A DNA stretch of 64,000 nucleotides, taken from Lachnospiraceae bacterium P6A3. GTDB taxonomy: Bacteria; Bacillota; Clostridia; Lachnospirales; Lachnospiraceae. The DNA is taken from the NCBI GenBank assembly GCA_000702085.1, contig KL370861.1, forward strand, positions 560,911-624,910, given 5' to 3'. The notes beneath the pieces were generated by a model that ran no database searches, was not told where the DNA came from, and saw nothing but the letters and a program-made list of their open reading frames with translations. Position numbers and translations under genes: made by a program. This document shows, in pieces, positions 52,047 through 60,160 of the stretch (position 1 is its first letter; each line of letters starts with the position of its first letter).

Positions 52047-52073
52047 TAAGAAAAGTGAGGTAAGTGCCGATAT
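52047..52073 (+). promoter_or_regulatory. sigma-28 (SigD/FliA) promoter before the flgE block
   Basis: TAAG (52047-52050), 3 of 4 matches to TAAA, is 15 bases from a perfect GCCGATAT (52066-52073). It lies 24 bases before the TIGR02530-type gene and could supply extra hook transcript after SigD is active. Confidence 0.75.
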
Positions 52074-52097
52074 AAGTAATTGAAGGAGGAAAGTCAT

Positions 52098-52484
52098 ATG
52101 GAAATGAACGTGCAGACATTATATGCAGCCGGATTATCCAAGAATCTGACTTCCAGAACTTCGGTCACTTCGTCCGTAAATCCTTCGGGAAAAGCTTTCG
52201 GAAATATCCTCGCGGAAAAAGAAAATGAGGCAAGACAGGTAAAGTTTTCAAAGCATGCATCTTTAAGGATGAGCGACCGGGGACTTGAAATGTCTGACGA
52301 ACAGCTCGGAAGACTTTCGAACGGAACGGATATGGCGGCAGACAAGGGCATAAACGATTCACTGGTTATGATCGACGATCTCGCATTTATCGTAAATGTA
52401 CCTTCCCGCACGGTGATCACGGCATTGGAAGCCGGAAATGATACAAATGTATTTACCAACATAAACGGAGCGGTTATAGCGTAA
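52098..52484 (+). CDS. flagellar operon protein of the TIGR02530 type
   Basis: 128 residues from ATG 52098 (GGAGGA upstream). Conserved core FSKHASLRMSDRGLEMSDEQLGRLSNG and a late DDLAFIVNVPSRTVITALEAGN. This family lies between flgD and flgE in Firmicutes and spirochaetes; the ylxG/ylzI-type role is unclear, perhaps as an assembly chaperone of the hook. The 'KHASxRMxxR' motif recalls FlgM-free regulatory proteins, but I would not assign a function. Confidence 0.85.
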   Translation: MEMNVQTLYAAGLSKNLTSRTSVTSSVNPSGKAFGNILAEKENEARQVKFSKHASLRMSDRGLEMSDEQLGRLSNGTDMAADKGINDSLVMIDDLAFIVNVPSRTVITALEAGNDTNVFTNINGAVIA

Positions 52485-52618
52485 GGCCGGACCTGGATGG
52501 AGGCCGGGGTACCCGAATGACAGAAGGACCCCTCTTAAATAACCGGAAGCATTCGCTTCATGCGGAATATTCTTTCGCAACTCTCCAATTTTTATAAAAA
52601 AATGGAGGAAACTGTCTT
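52485..52618 (+). promoter_or_regulatory. structured 134-base leader before flgE
   Basis: The longest gap in the fliK-flgE stretch. GGCCGG (52485-52490) recurs at 52501-52506, GGGGT/ACCCC and GAAGC-ATTC-GCTTC hairpins are possible, and a terminal hairpin sequesters the flgE ribosome binding site. No known riboswitch was recognised. Confidence 0.45.
52582..52608 (+). promoter_or_regulatory. hairpin sequestering the flgE ribosome binding site
   Basis: TCTCCA (52582-52587) pairs with TGGAGG (52603-52608), the ribosome binding site of flgE, and A/T bases in between (TTTTT/AAAAA) extend the stem around a 2-3 base loop. It could act as a translational switch. Confidence 0.5.
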
Positions 52619-54403
52619 ATGATGAGATCTCTCTACTCTGGTGTTGCAGGTCTTAAGACCCACCAGACCAAAATGGACGTTATCGGTAACAATATCGCTA
52701 ACGTTAACACTACTGCGTTCAAATCCAGTTCTGTTACATTTGCGGATCTTATGTCACAGACCACTCAGTCTGCATCAGGTGCCAACGCACAGACCGGAGT
52801 CGGAGGCGTAAATGCCCGTCAGATCGGTCTCGGTGTTAAGTCCGGTGCAATCAATGTAAACATTACTTCTCAGGGTTCCGCGCAGTCTACCGGAAACCCC
52901 TTCGATATCATGATCACCGGAGATAACTTCTTCGTAGTTTCCGACGGTCTTGCCAATTACTTCACCCGTGACGGTTCTTTCTATGTAGACGGTGTAGGAA
53001 ACCTCTGCATGACTTCGACCGGTTATAACGTAATGGGTTGGGGCGTTGATCCCGAGACTATGGAGATCAAGCAGGATACTGTTCAGGCTCTCCGTATCAT
53101 GAGCTCGGATAATCTTACTTATCCCCCCGAAGCTACTTACAGAGGAACCGTATCAGGTATTCTCGATAAGAATGATACCGATGTTAATTCCGAATCCGGA
53201 AAGAGCATTAACCTTAATCTTTACGATGCACTCGGATATGAGTACACCGCAAGATTTATCCTTAAGTCCACCGACAGTGACGGAGTATATTCCGCAGAGC
53301 TTACTAAGCTCCTTGATGCAAAGGGAAACGAAATCGATATTTCCGGCGCATCCGAATTATTCGGTTCCGGAACATCCGTAGCGGATGAGACTCCCGTTAC
53401 TTTTAACAGCAACGGTTTCCAGTGGGCCAATACCGGAAGCCCCACTCATCTTGAGCTTCAGGATAAGAACGGAACCACGATCGTTGATTTCAGCGCTCTT
53501 GATTTCACCGCAACCAAGGATACCAACGAAACCGCATACAATGCAGTAATGAAGGCATATGATGATATCGCCGCAGCATACGGATACGAGGGATCTACCG
53601 AGGATTTCCTCAACCTTTATATCAATGACGGTGCCACTCCTCCCGTTCCTCATACCATTCAGGATCTGATCATTGCGGCAAAGAACGGACTTGCATCCGG
53701 AACCGCAAGCATAGCTGACCTTGATGCAGACGGAACCATCGGAATGGCTAAGACAGGATCGACCACCCAGACATCCGATTTTACCGCAAGCGGAAGAAAT
53801 TTCGAAGGTATGGTTCTTAAGTTTGATACCGATACCGGTCTTTTTGACAGCATTAACGGATCCATAACCGGAGATTCCAAGATTTATCTTTCCAAGCTTA
53901 TTGCAAATGCTGATGATAATACTTCGAATTTCTCCGATATATCTCTTAACTGGTCCGGAATTTCAATGTTCAACAATAACGGAACTTCAACCCTCACCGC
54001 TACTTACGGCGATAAGGACGGAATCGGAACCGGACGTAAGCTCGGCGATATGATCGGCGTTTCAATCCAGAGAGACGGAATGATCTACGCAAGCTATGAC
54101 AACGGTATGACAAAGCTTCTCGGTCAGATCGCTACCGCAAACTTCCCCAATGCTTCCGGTCTTCAGAAGCACGGAGATAACCTCTATGAGGCAACCATGA
54201 ACTCCGGATCCTTCGACGGAATCGGTGTTGATGTAACCGCATCCGGCGGATATATGTCAACCGGTGTTTTGGAAATGAGTAACGTAGACCTGTCAAGAGA
54301 ATTCACCGAGATGATCACCACTCAGAGAGGATTCCAGGCTAACTCACGTATCATTACCGTATCTGACACACTTCTCGAAGAACTTACAAATCTGAAGAGA
54401 TAA
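52619..54403 (+). CDS. flgE: flagellar hook protein FlgE
   Basis: 594 residues. Axial N-terminus MRSLYSGVAGLKTHQTKMDVIGNNIANVNTTAFKS and C-terminal NVDLSREFTEMITTQRGFQANSRIITVSDTLLEELTNL are the flagellar rod/hook anchors; GDNFFVV is a hook feature. The middle (about 190-480) is Asp/Thr/Ser-rich and variable, as the outer domains of hooks are. The start is the first of two ATGs. An intrinsic terminator follows. Confidence 0.96.
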   Translation: MMRSLYSGVAGLKTHQTKMDVIGNNIANVNTTAFKSSSVTFADLMSQTTQSASGANAQTGVGGVNARQIGLGVKSGAINVNITSQGSAQSTGNPFDIMITGDNFFVVSDGLANYFTRDGSFYVDGVGNLCMTSTGYNVMGWGVDPETMEIKQDTVQALRIMSSDNLTYPPEATYRGTVSGILDKNDTDVNSESGKSINLNLYDALGYEYTARFILKSTDSDGVYSAELTKLLDAKGNEIDISGASELFGSGTSVADETPVTFNSNGFQWANTGSPTHLELQDKNGTTIVDFSALDFTATKDTNETAYNAVMKAYDDIAAAYGYEGSTEDFLNLYINDGATPPVPHTIQDLIIAAKNGLASGTASIADLDADGTIGMAKTGSTTQTSDFTASGRNFEGMVLKFDTDTGLFDSINGSITGDSKIYLSKLIANADDNTSNFSDISLNWSGISMFNNNGTSTLTATYGDKDGIGTGRKLGDMIGVSIQRDGMIYASYDNGMTKLLGQIATANFPNASGLQKHGDNLYEATMNSGSFDGIGVDVTASGGYMSTGVLEMSNVDLSREFTEMITTQRGFQANSRIITVSDTLLEELTNLKR

Positions 54404-54423
54404 TAAGGTGATGTAACATGACT

Positions 54424-54456
54424 GCGGGCAGGGTTTTATACTCTGCCCGCTTTTTT
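54424..54456 (+). terminator. rho-independent terminator after flgE
   Basis: GCGGGCAG and CTGCCCGC form an 8-bp stem (54424-54431 with 54443-54450) around an 11-base loop, followed by TTTTTT. It splits the flagellar region into a flgB-flgE and a flbD-flhA part. Confidence 0.9.
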
Positions 54457-54529
54457 ACCGTTTTTGTCATATGGTTTACATAAGTCTAAAAATTCGCATT
54501 ATTGTAGCAATTGTTTGAAAATATTTAAC

Positions 54530-54543
54530 CACAATATATTGTG
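54530..54543. promoter_or_regulatory. palindrome at the flbD promoter, possible operator
   Basis: CACAATATATTGTG is a perfect 14-base palindrome that occupies the -35 region of the flbD-motA promoter. Its right half (ATATTGTGTTT, 54536-54546) recurs at 41962-41972 upstream of flgB, ten bases (one helical turn) further from the -10. Confidence 0.5.
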
Positions 54544-54547
54544 TTTA

Positions 54548-54556
54548 TGATATAAT
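54548..54556 (+). promoter_or_regulatory. extended -10 promoter for flbD-motA
   Basis: TGA TATAAT (54548-54556) gives a consensus extended -10; no good -35 is visible because the palindrome occupies its place. It starts the second half of the flagellar operon after the flgE terminator. Confidence 0.6.
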
Positions 54557-54597
54557 TCAAATGTCCGTTTCCGGACTCTTTGCGGGGGTATTTTTTT

Positions 54598-54786
54598 ATG
54601 ATCGAAGTTACCAGACTAAATGGAAGCAAACTACTCATAAATCCACATCTGCTCGAGATTGTGGAAGAGACTCCCGACACCGTTTTAACCCTTACTACAG
54701 GGCACAAGATAATAGTAAAAGAAAGTAGACAAGAGATTAAAAATCTTGTAAAATCGTATAGAAAAGGTATCATGGCTGACGATTGA
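54598..54786 (+). CDS. flbD: flagellar protein FlbD
   Basis: 62 residues from ATG 54598 (GGGGG upstream): MIEVTRLNGSKLLINPHLLE with IVEETPDTVLTLTTGHKIIVKES, the whole FlbD family (about 60 residues). It lies next to motA in many bacteria and swarmers (SwrD in B. subtilis, which raises motor torque). The 33-base gap to motA includes GAGGTAA. Confidence 0.93.
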   Translation: MIEVTRLNGSKLLINPHLLEIVEETPDTVLTLTTGHKIIVKESRQEIKNLVKSYRKGIMADD

Positions 54787-54819
54787 CGTTAGCCCGATTT
54801 TTATTGAGGTAAACTTTTA

Positions 54820-55614
54820 GTGGATATAGCGTCGCTGATAGGATTCATAATGTGTCTGGGCATGCTCGTATTCGGTATTATCTCCGCTGCGGGTATTGGC
54901 GGTTTCCCCAGTTATATTGACGTCCCTTCTGCAATCATCACTTTCGGTGGTGCGCTGGCTGCGGTTATGACCTCATACAGTATGGGCGATTATATCGCGG
55001 GCCTTAAGAGTATAGGCCTTATTTTCAAAGCTCCCTCAGTAAATACTTCGGACCTTATCCGTAAGATTATCGATCTGTCAAATGTCGCACGTAAAGAGGG
55101 ACTTCTGTCTCTCGAAGAATCAGCTGCCGACATGGATGAACCCTTCCTGAAAAAGGGAATTCTTCTCGTTGTCGACGGTACCGATCCCGACCTTGTTCGC
55201 GGCATTCTCGAGACCGAAATGGAATGCATTGATTCAAGACATAAAGGAACCGCAGGCTTCTGGGAAACGCTCGGTGCCATGGGACCTGCATGGGGAATGA
55301 TCGGTACGCTGGTTGGTCTTGTTAACATGCTCAACAACATGTCGGACGCATCGTCCATTGGACCTTCCATGGCGGTTGCTCTTATTACGACCCTGTACGG
55401 TTCACTGCTTGCAAACTGGATATGCGCGCCTACCGCTGCAAAGCTCAAGGCCGATAATGCTATTGAGATGATGCAGAAGCAGGTTATGATTGAGGGCCTT
55501 CTGTCCATTCAGGCAGGAGAAAACCCCCGCGTTATCGAAGAGAAACTTAAGTCCTTCCTTTCGCCTAAAGACAGAGATTCTGCAGGTGGCGGAGAAGAGG
55601 GCGAAGGCGAATAA
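54820..55614 (+). CDS. motA: flagellar stator protein MotA
   Basis: 264 residues starting at GTG 54820. Four membrane helices (two near residues 3-50, two near 145-200) and a cytoplasmic loop with the conserved LEESAADMDEPFLKKGI region; the GMIGTLVGLVNML helix and PSMAVALITTLYGSLLAN follow. MotA and MotB form the proton- or sodium-driven stator; the ion is not decided here. The acidic tail SAGGGEEGEGE is unusual. Confidence 0.96.
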   Translation: MDIASLIGFIMCLGMLVFGIISAAGIGGFPSYIDVPSAIITFGGALAAVMTSYSMGDYIAGLKSIGLIFKAPSVNTSDLIRKIIDLSNVARKEGLLSLEESAADMDEPFLKKGILLVVDGTDPDLVRGILETEMECIDSRHKGTAGFWETLGAMGPAWGMIGTLVGLVNMLNNMSDASSIGPSMAVALITTLYGSLLANWICAPTAAKLKADNAIEMMQKQVMIEGLLSIQAGENPRVIEEKLKSFLSPKDRDSAGGGEEGEGE

Positions 55615-55650
55615 ACGATTATTTTATATTGATCAATATAGGTTTATAAA

Positions 55651-56520
55651 ATGGGCAAGAAGAAAGAAGAAGCCCCACCACCGGGGTCCCCGGCTTGGAT
55701 GGCGACTTTCTCCGACCTGATGAACCTGCTGCTTTGCTTTTTCGTATTGTTGTTCTCGATGTCGACGATTGACGAGGCAAAACTCAATGAGATCATCGCT
55801 TCGATGAGCAGTTCGTTCAGCGTTTTCAGCAGCGGCGCCACATCCATCGGTGAAGGTATCCTCATAAGCAACGGGGTCAGCCAGCTCAATGAATTGGCTG
55901 AATATATAAACAGCACAGGCGCGGCCGCGGATTCGGATTCCGATACGGAACAGATCCAGGTTTATGATACACAGTCCGGCGGTAAGGAAGATACCACCGC
56001 AACCGAGGATGCTCAGCAGATGTCACTTGCTGAGGCAGCCGAGCAGCTTGAAGCAGCTAACCTCAGATCAAATGAGGAGCTTGCGGAAGTTATCGGCGAA
56101 GCGGTTTCGGAAAGCCAGCTCTCGGATCAGATCGATGTATCATTCACTTCGCAGTATGTAATGCTTACCATGAAGGGATCTATCCTTTTCAGTCCCGGTT
56201 CGGCAACTCTTAACGAAGATTGCAAACCCGTACTCGACAAGGTGGCCATGATCCTTGAAAGATATGCCAGGGGCGAGATTGAAATAAACGGTCATACAGA
56301 TAACGTCCCCATGAACAGTGTACAGTTTCCTTCAAACGAGGAACTGTCGGATGCAAGGGCCCTTTCGGTTTTCTACTATCTGGTGGAAACCTCAAGCCTT
56401 AACCCTTCTCTCATCAAGCATTCAGGCTACGGAGAGAGGATGCCCATAGCGGACAATTCTACCGAAGCGGGCAGAGCACGAAACAGAAGAGTTGAGATCA
56501 GGATTTACAATAACAACTAA
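55651..56520 (+). CDS. motB: flagellar stator protein MotB
   Basis: 289 residues. One membrane helix (about 20-40) with the conserved ion-carrying Asp22 (MATFSDLMNLLLCFF), a plug/linker rich in Glu/Ser, and a C-terminal OmpA-like peptidoglycan-binding domain (INGHTDNVPMNS, LSDARALSVFYYL, GYGERMPIADN, NRRVEIRI). It anchors the stator to the cell wall. The gap to motA is 36 bases. Confidence 0.96.
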   Translation: MGKKKEEAPPPGSPAWMATFSDLMNLLLCFFVLLFSMSTIDEAKLNEIIASMSSSFSVFSSGATSIGEGILISNGVSQLNELAEYINSTGAAADSDSDTEQIQVYDTQSGGKEDTTATEDAQQMSLAEAAEQLEAANLRSNEELAEVIGEAVSESQLSDQIDVSFTSQYVMLTMKGSILFSPGSATLNEDCKPVLDKVAMILERYARGEIEINGHTDNVPMNSVQFPSNEELSDARALSVFYYLVETSSLNPSLIKHSGYGERMPIADNSTEAGRARNRRVEIRIYNNN

Positions 56521-56537
56521 AGGATGAGAATGATCCG

Positions 56538-57059
56538 ATGAAGAAAAATCTACTTTCAGTTCTTATACTTGCTCTGATGATCGTTAATGTGGCTATCTCG
56601 GTGATCACCATGATCAGCATTACCGGAACCAACAAGAAAACCGCAGCTCTTGTAGATACAATTGCCACGGTTCTTAATCTTGAACTGGTATCCGATGACG
56701 AGGATGAGGCAAATGCTATTTCTCTCGCCGATACAGAGATCTATACCATAGCCAATGACATGACTATCCCTCTTAATACCAACGGTGACAGCAAACAGGT
56801 CTATATGGTCTGCAAGATCTCACTGTCGATCAATATGAAGGATGAGGATTACAAGACATATAACTCCGAAACCATCGGTACTTACGAGCCTTATATCAAA
56901 CAGGCGGTTGAAGGCGTTATCTCGTCATATGACATGGAATACCTCAGCAATTCAGCAAACCGCGAAGAAGTCAAAAAGGAAGTTCTTGAAGCTATTCAGA
57001 AGTGGCTTGATTCAAAGGTTGTATATGACATATCCATCAGTGATGTGAAGTTCGGATAA
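56538..57059 (+). CDS. fliL: flagellar basal body-associated protein FliL
   Basis: 173 residues: N-terminal membrane helix (about 5-25), then an extracellular stomatin-like domain (YMVCKISLSINMKDEDYKTY ... ISSYDMEYLSN), ending KWLDSKVVYDISISDVKFG. FliL surrounds stator units and supports torque. It follows motB by 17 bases. Confidence 0.85.
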   Translation: MKKNLLSVLILALMIVNVAISVITMISITGTNKKTAALVDTIATVLNLELVSDDEDEANAISLADTEIYTIANDMTIPLNTNGDSKQVYMVCKISLSINMKDEDYKTYNSETIGTYEPYIKQAVEGVISSYDMEYLSNSANREEVKKEVLEAIQKWLDSKVVYDISISDVKFG

Positions 57060-57080
57060 TTTTAGCCGGAGGTTAGCTTC

Positions 57081-58061
57081 GTGGGTGAAGTCCTTTCGCA
57101 AAACGAAATAGATGCCCTCTTAAACCAACTTTCGTCCGGTGAATTGGATGTGGAATCAATATCCAATGCCGAAGAAAAGCCGGTTAAGGATTATGACTTC
57201 AGCCGTCCTACCAAGTTCTCCAAAGAGCATCTTCGTACACTCGAGATTATCTTTGAGCATTACAGCAGACTTGTATCGACCAACCTGCCTGTAATCCTGA
57301 GAAAGAATGCACAGGTTACGGTTGCCAGTTCCGAGACGGTTACATTCAGTGAATTTACCAATGCACTTTCCAATCCCAGTGTTCTCGGCATTGTATCCTT
57401 TGAACCTCTGGGCGGAAATATCATTATAGATCTTGCCACCAATATAGCATTTGCCATGATAGACAGAATGCTCGGCGGCGAGGGAGAACCTCTCGACAAG
57501 ACCAGAGAGTTTTCGGATATCGAGCTGTCCATTATGCAGAAGATCATGGTTATGCTCACACAGCTTTTGAGAGATCCCTGGAAGAACGTTCTTGAGGTTT
57601 CACCCGTACTTACCAGACTTGAGACGAATCCTTCATTCGCACAGATCATTGCTCCCGGAGAAATGATCGCGGTCATAACCCTTAATATTAAGATCGGTGA
57701 TGTAGAAGGATTTATGAATATGTGTCTTCCTTTCATTACTCTGGAAGACGTTATGGACAGACTCAATACCAAGTACTGGTTCTCCACCATGCAGGAGAAC
57801 AGAGATGAGGATGCTCAGGAGAACATTGAAGCAATGCTCAAGAGAGTTGATATCCCTGTCAAGGCGGTTCTTGGTACGAGCAAGATCACGGTAAATGACT
57901 TCATGAATCTTCAGATCGGAGATTGCATAAGACTTGACGCCAAAGTCGATTCCGATATGAACATCTATGTTGGCAATATAAAGAAATTCACCGCACTTCC
58001 CGGTGCAAGCGATGATTCGTATGCAGTAAGGGTTACATCGGTGATTAGAGAGGAGGAGTAA
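57081..58061 (+). CDS. fliM: flagellar motor switch protein FliM
   Basis: 326 residues from GTG 57081 (CCGGAGG upstream). The N-terminal VLSQNEIDALLNQL is the CheY-P binding peptide; the CheC-like middle domain contains LRTLEIIFEHYSRLVSTNLP and IIDLATNIAFAMIDRMLGG; the C-terminal SpoA domain has VLGTSKITVNDFMNLQIGDCIRLD. It forms the C-ring with FliG and FliY. Confidence 0.97.
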   Translation: MGEVLSQNEIDALLNQLSSGELDVESISNAEEKPVKDYDFSRPTKFSKEHLRTLEIIFEHYSRLVSTNLPVILRKNAQVTVASSETVTFSEFTNALSNPSVLGIVSFEPLGGNIIIDLATNIAFAMIDRMLGGEGEPLDKTREFSDIELSIMQKIMVMLTQLLRDPWKNVLEVSPVLTRLETNPSFAQIIAPGEMIAVITLNIKIGDVEGFMNMCLPFITLEDVMDRLNTKYWFSTMQENRDEDAQENIEAMLKRVDIPVKAVLGTSKITVNDFMNLQIGDCIRLDAKVDSDMNIYVGNIKKFTALPGASDDSYAVRVTSVIREEE

Positions 58062-58064
58062 CAG

Positions 58065-59381
58065 ATGGATGGAATGCTGTCGCAGGATGAGATAAACGCT
58101 CTCCTTAGCGGTATGGATCTGTCTGGGGATGAAGCTCCGGATATGAGTGGCATTGAGTTGCCGACGGCTGAGGAAAAACCGCCTACGGATCCTTATCTCA
58201 TCAATACACAGCCTGTTACCGGCGGTGATGAACTTCTTTCCGAAGTTGAGAGAGATGCTATCGGTGAAGTGGCCAATATCAGTATGGGCTCTTCGGCAAC
58301 GACTCTTTATTCTCTCGTAAACAGGAAAGTAAACATCACTACACCTGTTGTAACGCTTTGCAACTGGCAAAACCTTCTCGAGGAATTTGAAAGACCCTGT
58401 GTTTTCATCAGGATCAAATATACCAAGGGACTTGACGGAACGGATATCCTGGTCCTCAAGGAAAATGACGTTAAAGTCATTACCGACCTTATGATGGGCG
58501 GCGACGGTACCAATACTGAAGGAGAGCTCGGAGAACTGCACTTGTCGGCTATATCCGAGGCGATGAACCAGATGATGGGTTCATCCGCAACTTCGCTCTC
58601 TACCATGCTTGGCACGATGATCGATATTTCACCGCCGGAAAGTTCACTCCTTAATCTTCAAAACTTTGAAGACGGATCGGAGATATCTCCTTTCCTCGGC
58701 GGAACATTCTGCAGGATCCAGTTTAGAATGCAGATCGGAGAAGATCTTGTGGATTCCACGATCATGCAGCTGTATCCCATAGAATTCGCCAAGAAGATTG
58801 TTGAGACATTCATGGGATCTCAGATGGGCGGTTCAGACGCAGCCCCCGAGCCGGAACCCGCTCCTGCACCCGCACCTGCACCTGCACCGGCACCCGGCCC
58901 TGCACCGGGTCCCGCACCTGCAATGGGACAGCCCGCACCGGATATGTCTCAGATGGGATACGGACAGCCGATGCCCGGAATGCCTCAGATGGGATACGGA
59001 CAGCCGATGCCCGGAATGCCTCAAATGGGATACGGACAGCCGATGCCCGGAATGCCTCAAATGGGTTACGCACCCGTTCAGCCCATGAATATACAGCCTG
59101 CTTCCTTCCAGAGCTTCAGCGGAGATCTTTCCGGAGTCCAGGGAGGAGAGAACATCGGCCTTATCATGGACGTTCCTCTCGAGGTTACGGTTGAACTGGG
59201 ACGTACTACCAAATCTATCTCTGATATACTGAACTTCGCGCCCGGCACCATTATCGAACTTGACAGAATTGCCGGTGAACCTATAGATGTTCTTGTAAAC
59301 GGCAAGTTTGTTGCAAAGGGCGAAGTTGTTGTAATCGAAGAGAATTTCGGTATCAGAGTAACAGAAATCATTAAACAGTAA
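58065..59381 (+). CDS. fliY: flagellar motor switch protein FliY (CheC-FliN fusion)
   Basis: 438 residues: an N-terminal EIDALL-like MLSQDEINALLSGM peptide, CheC-type phosphatase domain with two active-site repeats (EVERDAIGEVANISMGSSAT and LSAISEAMNQMMGSSATS), a Pro/Ala-Gly linker (about 263-295) then three 12-residue QMGYGQPMPGMP repeats (296-331), and a FliN C-terminal domain with VPLEVTVELGRTTKSISDIL. In Firmicutes FliY dephosphorylates CheY-P and forms the C-ring. The ATG lies 3 bases after fliM. Confidence 0.95.
   Translation: MDGMLSQDEINALLSGMDLSGDEAPDMSGIELPTAEEKPPTDPYLINTQPVTGGDELLSEVERDAIGEVANISMGSSATTLYSLVNRKVNITTPVVTLCNWQNLLEEFERPCVFIRIKYTKGLDGTDILVLKENDVKVITDLMMGGDGTNTEGELGELHLSAISEAMNQMMGSSATSLSTMLGTMIDISPPESSLLNLQNFEDGSEISPFLGGTFCRIQFRMQIGEDLVDSTIMQLYPIEFAKKIVETFMGSQMGGSDAAPEPEPAPAPAPAPAPAPGPAPGPAPAMGQPAPDMSQMGYGQPMPGMPQMGYGQPMPGMPQMGYGQPMPGMPQMGYAPVQPMNIQPASFQSFSGDLSGVQGGENIGLIMDVPLEVTVELGRTTKSISDILNFAPGTIIELDRIAGEPIDVLVNGKFVAKGEVVVIEENFGIRVTEIIKQ
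58950..59057 (+). repeat. three 36-base tandem repeats inside fliY
   Basis: Units 58950-58985, 58986-59021 and 59022-59057 are near-identical copies encoding QMGYGQPMPGMP, with a partial fourth copy after 59058. In-frame copy change would alter only linker length. Confidence 0.9.
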
Positions 59382-59419
59382 TTTGGCCCACACATTATCA
59401 AATTTCGGAGGTTTAAAAA

Positions 59420-59782
59420 ATGGCAAAGAATATCCTGATATGTGATGACGCTGCATTCATGAGGATGATGATCAAAGATATCCTCAGCAAGAACGGTTAC
59501 AATGTAGCCGGAGAAGCAGAAAATGGTGCTAAAGCCGTCGAGAAGTACAAGGAAGTTAATCCCGATCTTGTTCTCATGGATATCACCATGCCCGAAATGG
59601 ATGGCATTCAGGCTCTTAAGGCCATCAAGGCAGCTGATTCCGGCGCCAAGGTCATCATGTGTTCCGCTATGGGACAGCAGGCAATGGTTATTGAATCTAT
59701 TCAGGCCGGAGCTAAGGATTTCATAGTTAAGCCTTTCCAGGCAGACAGAGTATTGGAAGCTGTCAAGAAGGTTATAGGCTGA
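59420..59782 (+). CDS. cheY: chemotaxis response regulator CheY
   Basis: 120 residues, a single receiver domain. The acidic pocket Asp9/Asp10, phosphoacceptor Asp54 (VLMDITMP), switch Ser82 and Lys104 (FIVKP) are all present. CheY-P binds FliM to change rotation; here it lies in the operon next to FliY, which likely dephosphorylates it. GGAGG precedes the ATG. Confidence 0.96.
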   Translation: MAKNILICDDAAFMRMMIKDILSKNGYNVAGEAENGAKAVEKYKEVNPDLVLMDITMPEMDGIQALKAIKAADSGAKVIMCSAMGQQAMVIESIQAGAKDFIVKPFQADRVLEAVKKVIG

Positions 59783-59786
59783 TGAT

Positions 59787-60140
59787 ATGATCCTTTTATC
59801 ATCTTCCCGGGGATCCGATATTGCTCAGCTTCTGACGATGCTGGTCATATTTGTTGTTGTGCTCGCAGCCAGTATGTGGGTTACAAAATGGATAGGAAAT
59901 TATCAGAAGAATCAGTATGCGTCCGGCAATATCGAGGTTATTGAGAGCGCCAGGGTCGCACCCAATAAATGGGTGGAGATTGTCCGCGTAGGCGATAAGT
60001 TCAAGGTTTTAGCCGTATGCAAAGATACGGTTACTTACCTCGGGGATATTGATGAAAGCGAGCTTAAGAGAGAAGATACTTCGGAAAAGAAGTCTTTTTC
60101 CGATGTACTCTCGAAGGCATTTTCCGAGAAAAAAGAATGA
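59787..60140 (+). CDS. fliO: flagellar biosynthetic protein FliO
   Basis: 117 residues: membrane helix (about 13-33), then a cytoplasmic GNIEVIESARVAPNKWVEIVRVGDKFKVLAVCKDTVTYLG core typical of FliO/FliZ. FliO helps assemble FliP into the export gate. The 3' end lies 20 bases before or overlaps the next gene, depending on the start. Confidence 0.87.
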   Translation: MILLSSSRGSDIAQLLTMLVIFVVVLAASMWVTKWIGNYQKNQYASGNIEVIESARVAPNKWVEIVRVGDKFKVLAVCKDTVTYLGDIDESELKREDTSEKKSFSDVLSKAFSEKKE

Positions 60141-60160
60141 TTCCGGGGGAAGGCATGTTT

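Noticed and set aside
57633-58541. 302-codon minus-strand frame across fliM-fliY
   Set aside because: It spans two certain genes in the opposite strand and has no family features.
58950-59070. Short direct repeats resembling a CRISPR array
   Set aside because: The repeats are contiguous without spacers, in frame and coding within fliY.
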